From a virus: a DNA stretch of 32,323 bases. Under the pieces are notes generated by a model. That model did not search any database and was not told the DNA's origin. It was given only the letters and a program-made list of their open reading frames with translations. The position numbers were made by a program, and so were the translations under genes. Each line of letters opens with the position of its first letter. The stretch's first letter is position 1. Positions 30,654 to 32,323 of this stretch are shown here, piece after piece. The stretch is taken from IMG/VR virus record IMGVR_UViG_3300051212_000755, positions 1-32,323 of that record; one strand, given 5' to 3'.

Positions 30654-32323
30654 GCTATGGATTTAAATTTTATAATACTAGCGGTGAAATAGTACTTGAT
30701 GACAATTATATTAAACCCTGGTTTGCAGGCAAAGGCGTTCCAATTAGTGTAACTGGGCCTGTAAGCGGATATAATAACGATAAGTATTATACTGTAAATT
30801 ATCAAACACCAGGAATAGGTGGAAACAGTAATTTTGCAGCAATTACTGTTCCTAATAATGGTGGAGAATATTGGACTGACGGTAATTGGAGCGCAGGATA
30901 TAATTTTAGTATTAATGTATATTTTCCTATTAGTTATACACCTACTACTAGTGACGCACCGGAAGTGTATTTTTTCTCAGTAAATCCTGTAAATCCTAGA
31001 TCTACCAGTGGATATGGGTTACAATTACGTAGATCAGATGCACAGTGTACATTTGACTCAAATATTAAGCATTTTAAACCCAGTAACGCTGTTCAGTTTA
31101 CTATGCCTTATCGTTATGCTACCGGATATTTTTCTACTAGTACAGGTTGTGGGAATCCTGCTGATCAAGCAAATTGTAGCCAAGTTATTACATTAAGTGG
31201 AGTCCCTACTAAAGCAGCTTTTATATTACCATACTTTTTTAAAAGCCAAGCATATACTAGATATACTGGTCAAGGTAATTTTTCATACTTATTTGATTTT
31301 CAGGCTGTTTATAAAAGATCTGCTACTAATCAAATAACTGTTAGAGTTGCTACTAAAAATTATGAAGACATGGAAGGATTTTTCTATGGATATGATTTTA
31401 CTAACGGTGCAGATACTCAGTATATAATTTATATCGATGGAAGTAGATATGACGTAGGTGGTGGTAGTATAGAATTTCCAGCAGCCACTTATAGTTTAAG
31501 TGCAAGCCCTACTAGTGTAGCTGAGGGAAATAATATAGTTGTTACATTAACTACAACTGGAGTACCAAATGGAACCAATGTACCATGGGTAATTAGTGGT
31601 ACAAATATTACTAGTGAAGATTTTTCACTAGGCGGAGTATTGTCTGGCAGTTTTACAGTACAAAATAATACAGCATCTGTAACAATACCTACAACTAGAA
31701 ATGATAATAGTGAAGGTACAGAAACAGCCACTTTTAGTTTAACTAATAATGCCGCAAGCGTAGCTTTTAATATTACTAATGTTCCATTTTATACAAATCC
31801 AAATATAACTAATTTTAGTTATAGTCCTGCAAGTCCTGATGAAACTGCAAACAGCGTAGTTACGTTTACTATAAATGTACAGGATAATACTGTTAGTGGT
31901 GCGCCCAGAGATTTTTACTGGGCTATAGAAGGTGGAGCTAATGTAACTGGTGATGATTTTGTAGGGCTAATATACGGTACGCTAACTACAGAAGATGGTA
32001 CTGGGCAACGTACATTTAGCATTACAATAAAACAGGATTATGCTACTGAAAATGCACAAGAGCAATTTCGTGTTAATTTTTATACTGCTGGACCATATGT
32101 AGGAACCCCATTTTATCAAAGTAGTTATATAACTATAGCTGATACTAGCAAAGATAGACCTACAATTAATTATTTTCAAGTTAAACCCAATAGTATTGGT
32201 ACTTATGGTAGTAGCGTAACTGGATTAAGTGGTGAAACTCCTTATTTTAAATGGGATGTTACAAATGCCACAAGTGTTACTATTGATAATGGTGTTGGCA
32301 CAGTTGCTAGTAGTGGTACCGAT
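30650..32323 (+). CDS. fibre / receptor-binding-type protein with Calx-beta-like repeats (558 codons, 3' end outside window)
   Basis: The frame starts at an ATGA junction and stays open to the last base. Residues 1-270 are a beta-rich, Tyr/Asn/Gly-rich region whose first ~25 residues match the preceding small protein. From about residue 280 there are repeats of Calx-beta type: LSASPTSVAEGNNIVVTLTT ... TSEDF ... EGTETATFSLTN, then ASPDETANSVVTFTI ... TGDDF ... ENAQEQFRVNF, and the start of a third unit near 515. Calx-beta folds are extracellular adhesion modules, so a host-contact role is likely. It contains a cysteine-rich patch (STGCGNPADQANCS). Confidence 0.75.
   Translation, partial: MSYGFKFYNTSGEIVLDDNYIKPWFAGKGVPISVTGPVSGYNNDKYYTVNYQTPGIGGNSNFAAITVPNNGGEYWTDGNWSAGYNFSINVYFPISYTPTTSDAPEVYFFSVNPVNPRSTSGYGLQLRRSDAQCTFDSNIKHFKPSNAVQFTMPYRYATGYFSTSTGCGNPADQANCSQVITLSGVPTKAAFILPYFFKSQAYTRYTGQGNFSYLFDFQAVYKRSATNQITVRVATKNYEDMEGFFYGYDFTNGADTQYIIYIDGSRYDVGGGSIEFPAATYSLSASPTSVAEGNNIVVTLTTTGVPNGTNVPWVISGTNITSEDFSLGGVLSGSFTVQNNTASVTIPTTRNDNSEGTETATFSLTNNAASVAFNITNVPFYTNPNITNFSYSPASPDETANSVVTFTINVQDNTVSGAPRDFYWAIEGGANVTGDDFVGLIYGTLTTEDGTGQRTFSITIKQDYATENAQEQFRVNFYTAGPYVGTPFYQSSYITIADTSKDRPTINYFQVKPNSIGTYGSSVTGLSGETPYFKWDVTNATSVTIDNGVGTVASSGTD

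Noticed and set aside
1-32323. Insertion sequence, integrase or attachment site
   Set aside because: No transposase, integrase motif or terminal repeat with target duplication was seen in the window.

Overview
The window is part of a tailed double-stranded DNA phage (or prophage) genome with siphovirus morphology. Small and large terminase, an HNH endonuclease, portal, a protease/capsid fusion, connectors, tail tube, frameshifted tail chaperones, tape measure, lambda M/L-like minor tail proteins, a K-I-J-like tail-tip fusion and receptor-binding-type proteins occur in the classical HK97/lambda order. The host cannot be named from sequence alone. Promoters fit a bacterial sigma70 consensus, Shine-Dalgarno (SD) sites are of AAGGA/GGAG type, and the tetranucleotide CTAG is unusually common. 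No integrase, replication or lysis gene is recognisable in the window.

Layout. (a) 1-970: about 0.94 kb without a gene, densely packed with stem-loops and closed by a strong intrinsic terminator; I read it as the 3' part or whole of a giant ornate non-coding RNA (GOLLD/ROOL-like size class, family not assigned), with an internal tRNA-like domain. (b) 983-2636: three rightward genes (two unknown, one HTH protein), with a second structured RNA leader at 1258-1410. (c) 2637-7780: an accessory region of four short leftward operons (HTH + unknown; DnaQ-like exonuclease + PQ-loop/SemiSWEET-like membrane protein + SprT-like protease; HAD phosphatase + unknown; HTH + unknown). Between and around them lies a family of diverged, rightward promoter modules. 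(d) 7728-23965: rightward packaging, head and tail operon. (e) 23965-32323: a very large tail-tip fusion protein and two fibre/receptor-binding-type proteins, the last one cut by the window end.

The most unusual feature is the promoter-module family. Typical modules (P2-P6) carry two 11-bp sites of the form CCGACNNNCGG exactly 21 bp apart, then 12-13 bp, TTGACA, an 18-bp spacer, a TAWAAT -10 box embedded in a perfect inverted repeat whose sequence differs between modules, a GGCGCC box at the expected start of transcription, and an AT-rich stem-loop. Most of them do not point at a gene but into the 3' end of the next leftward operon, so they would make short structured RNAs. Two are followed by parS-like sequences, one of which is an exact match to the canonical 16-bp ParB site. 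Three paralogous HTH proteins sit beside these modules and are candidate regulators; that link is inference.

In the late operon the sequence shows a canonical GGGAAAC -1 slippery heptamer joining the G and T chaperone frames, an in-frame internal start with its own SD that would release scaffold-capsid from the protease fusion, a near-leaderless promoter at the HNH gene, a 32-codon membrane micro-ORF between the terminase genes, and a self-contained promoter plus SD-masking hairpin before the tape measure gene.
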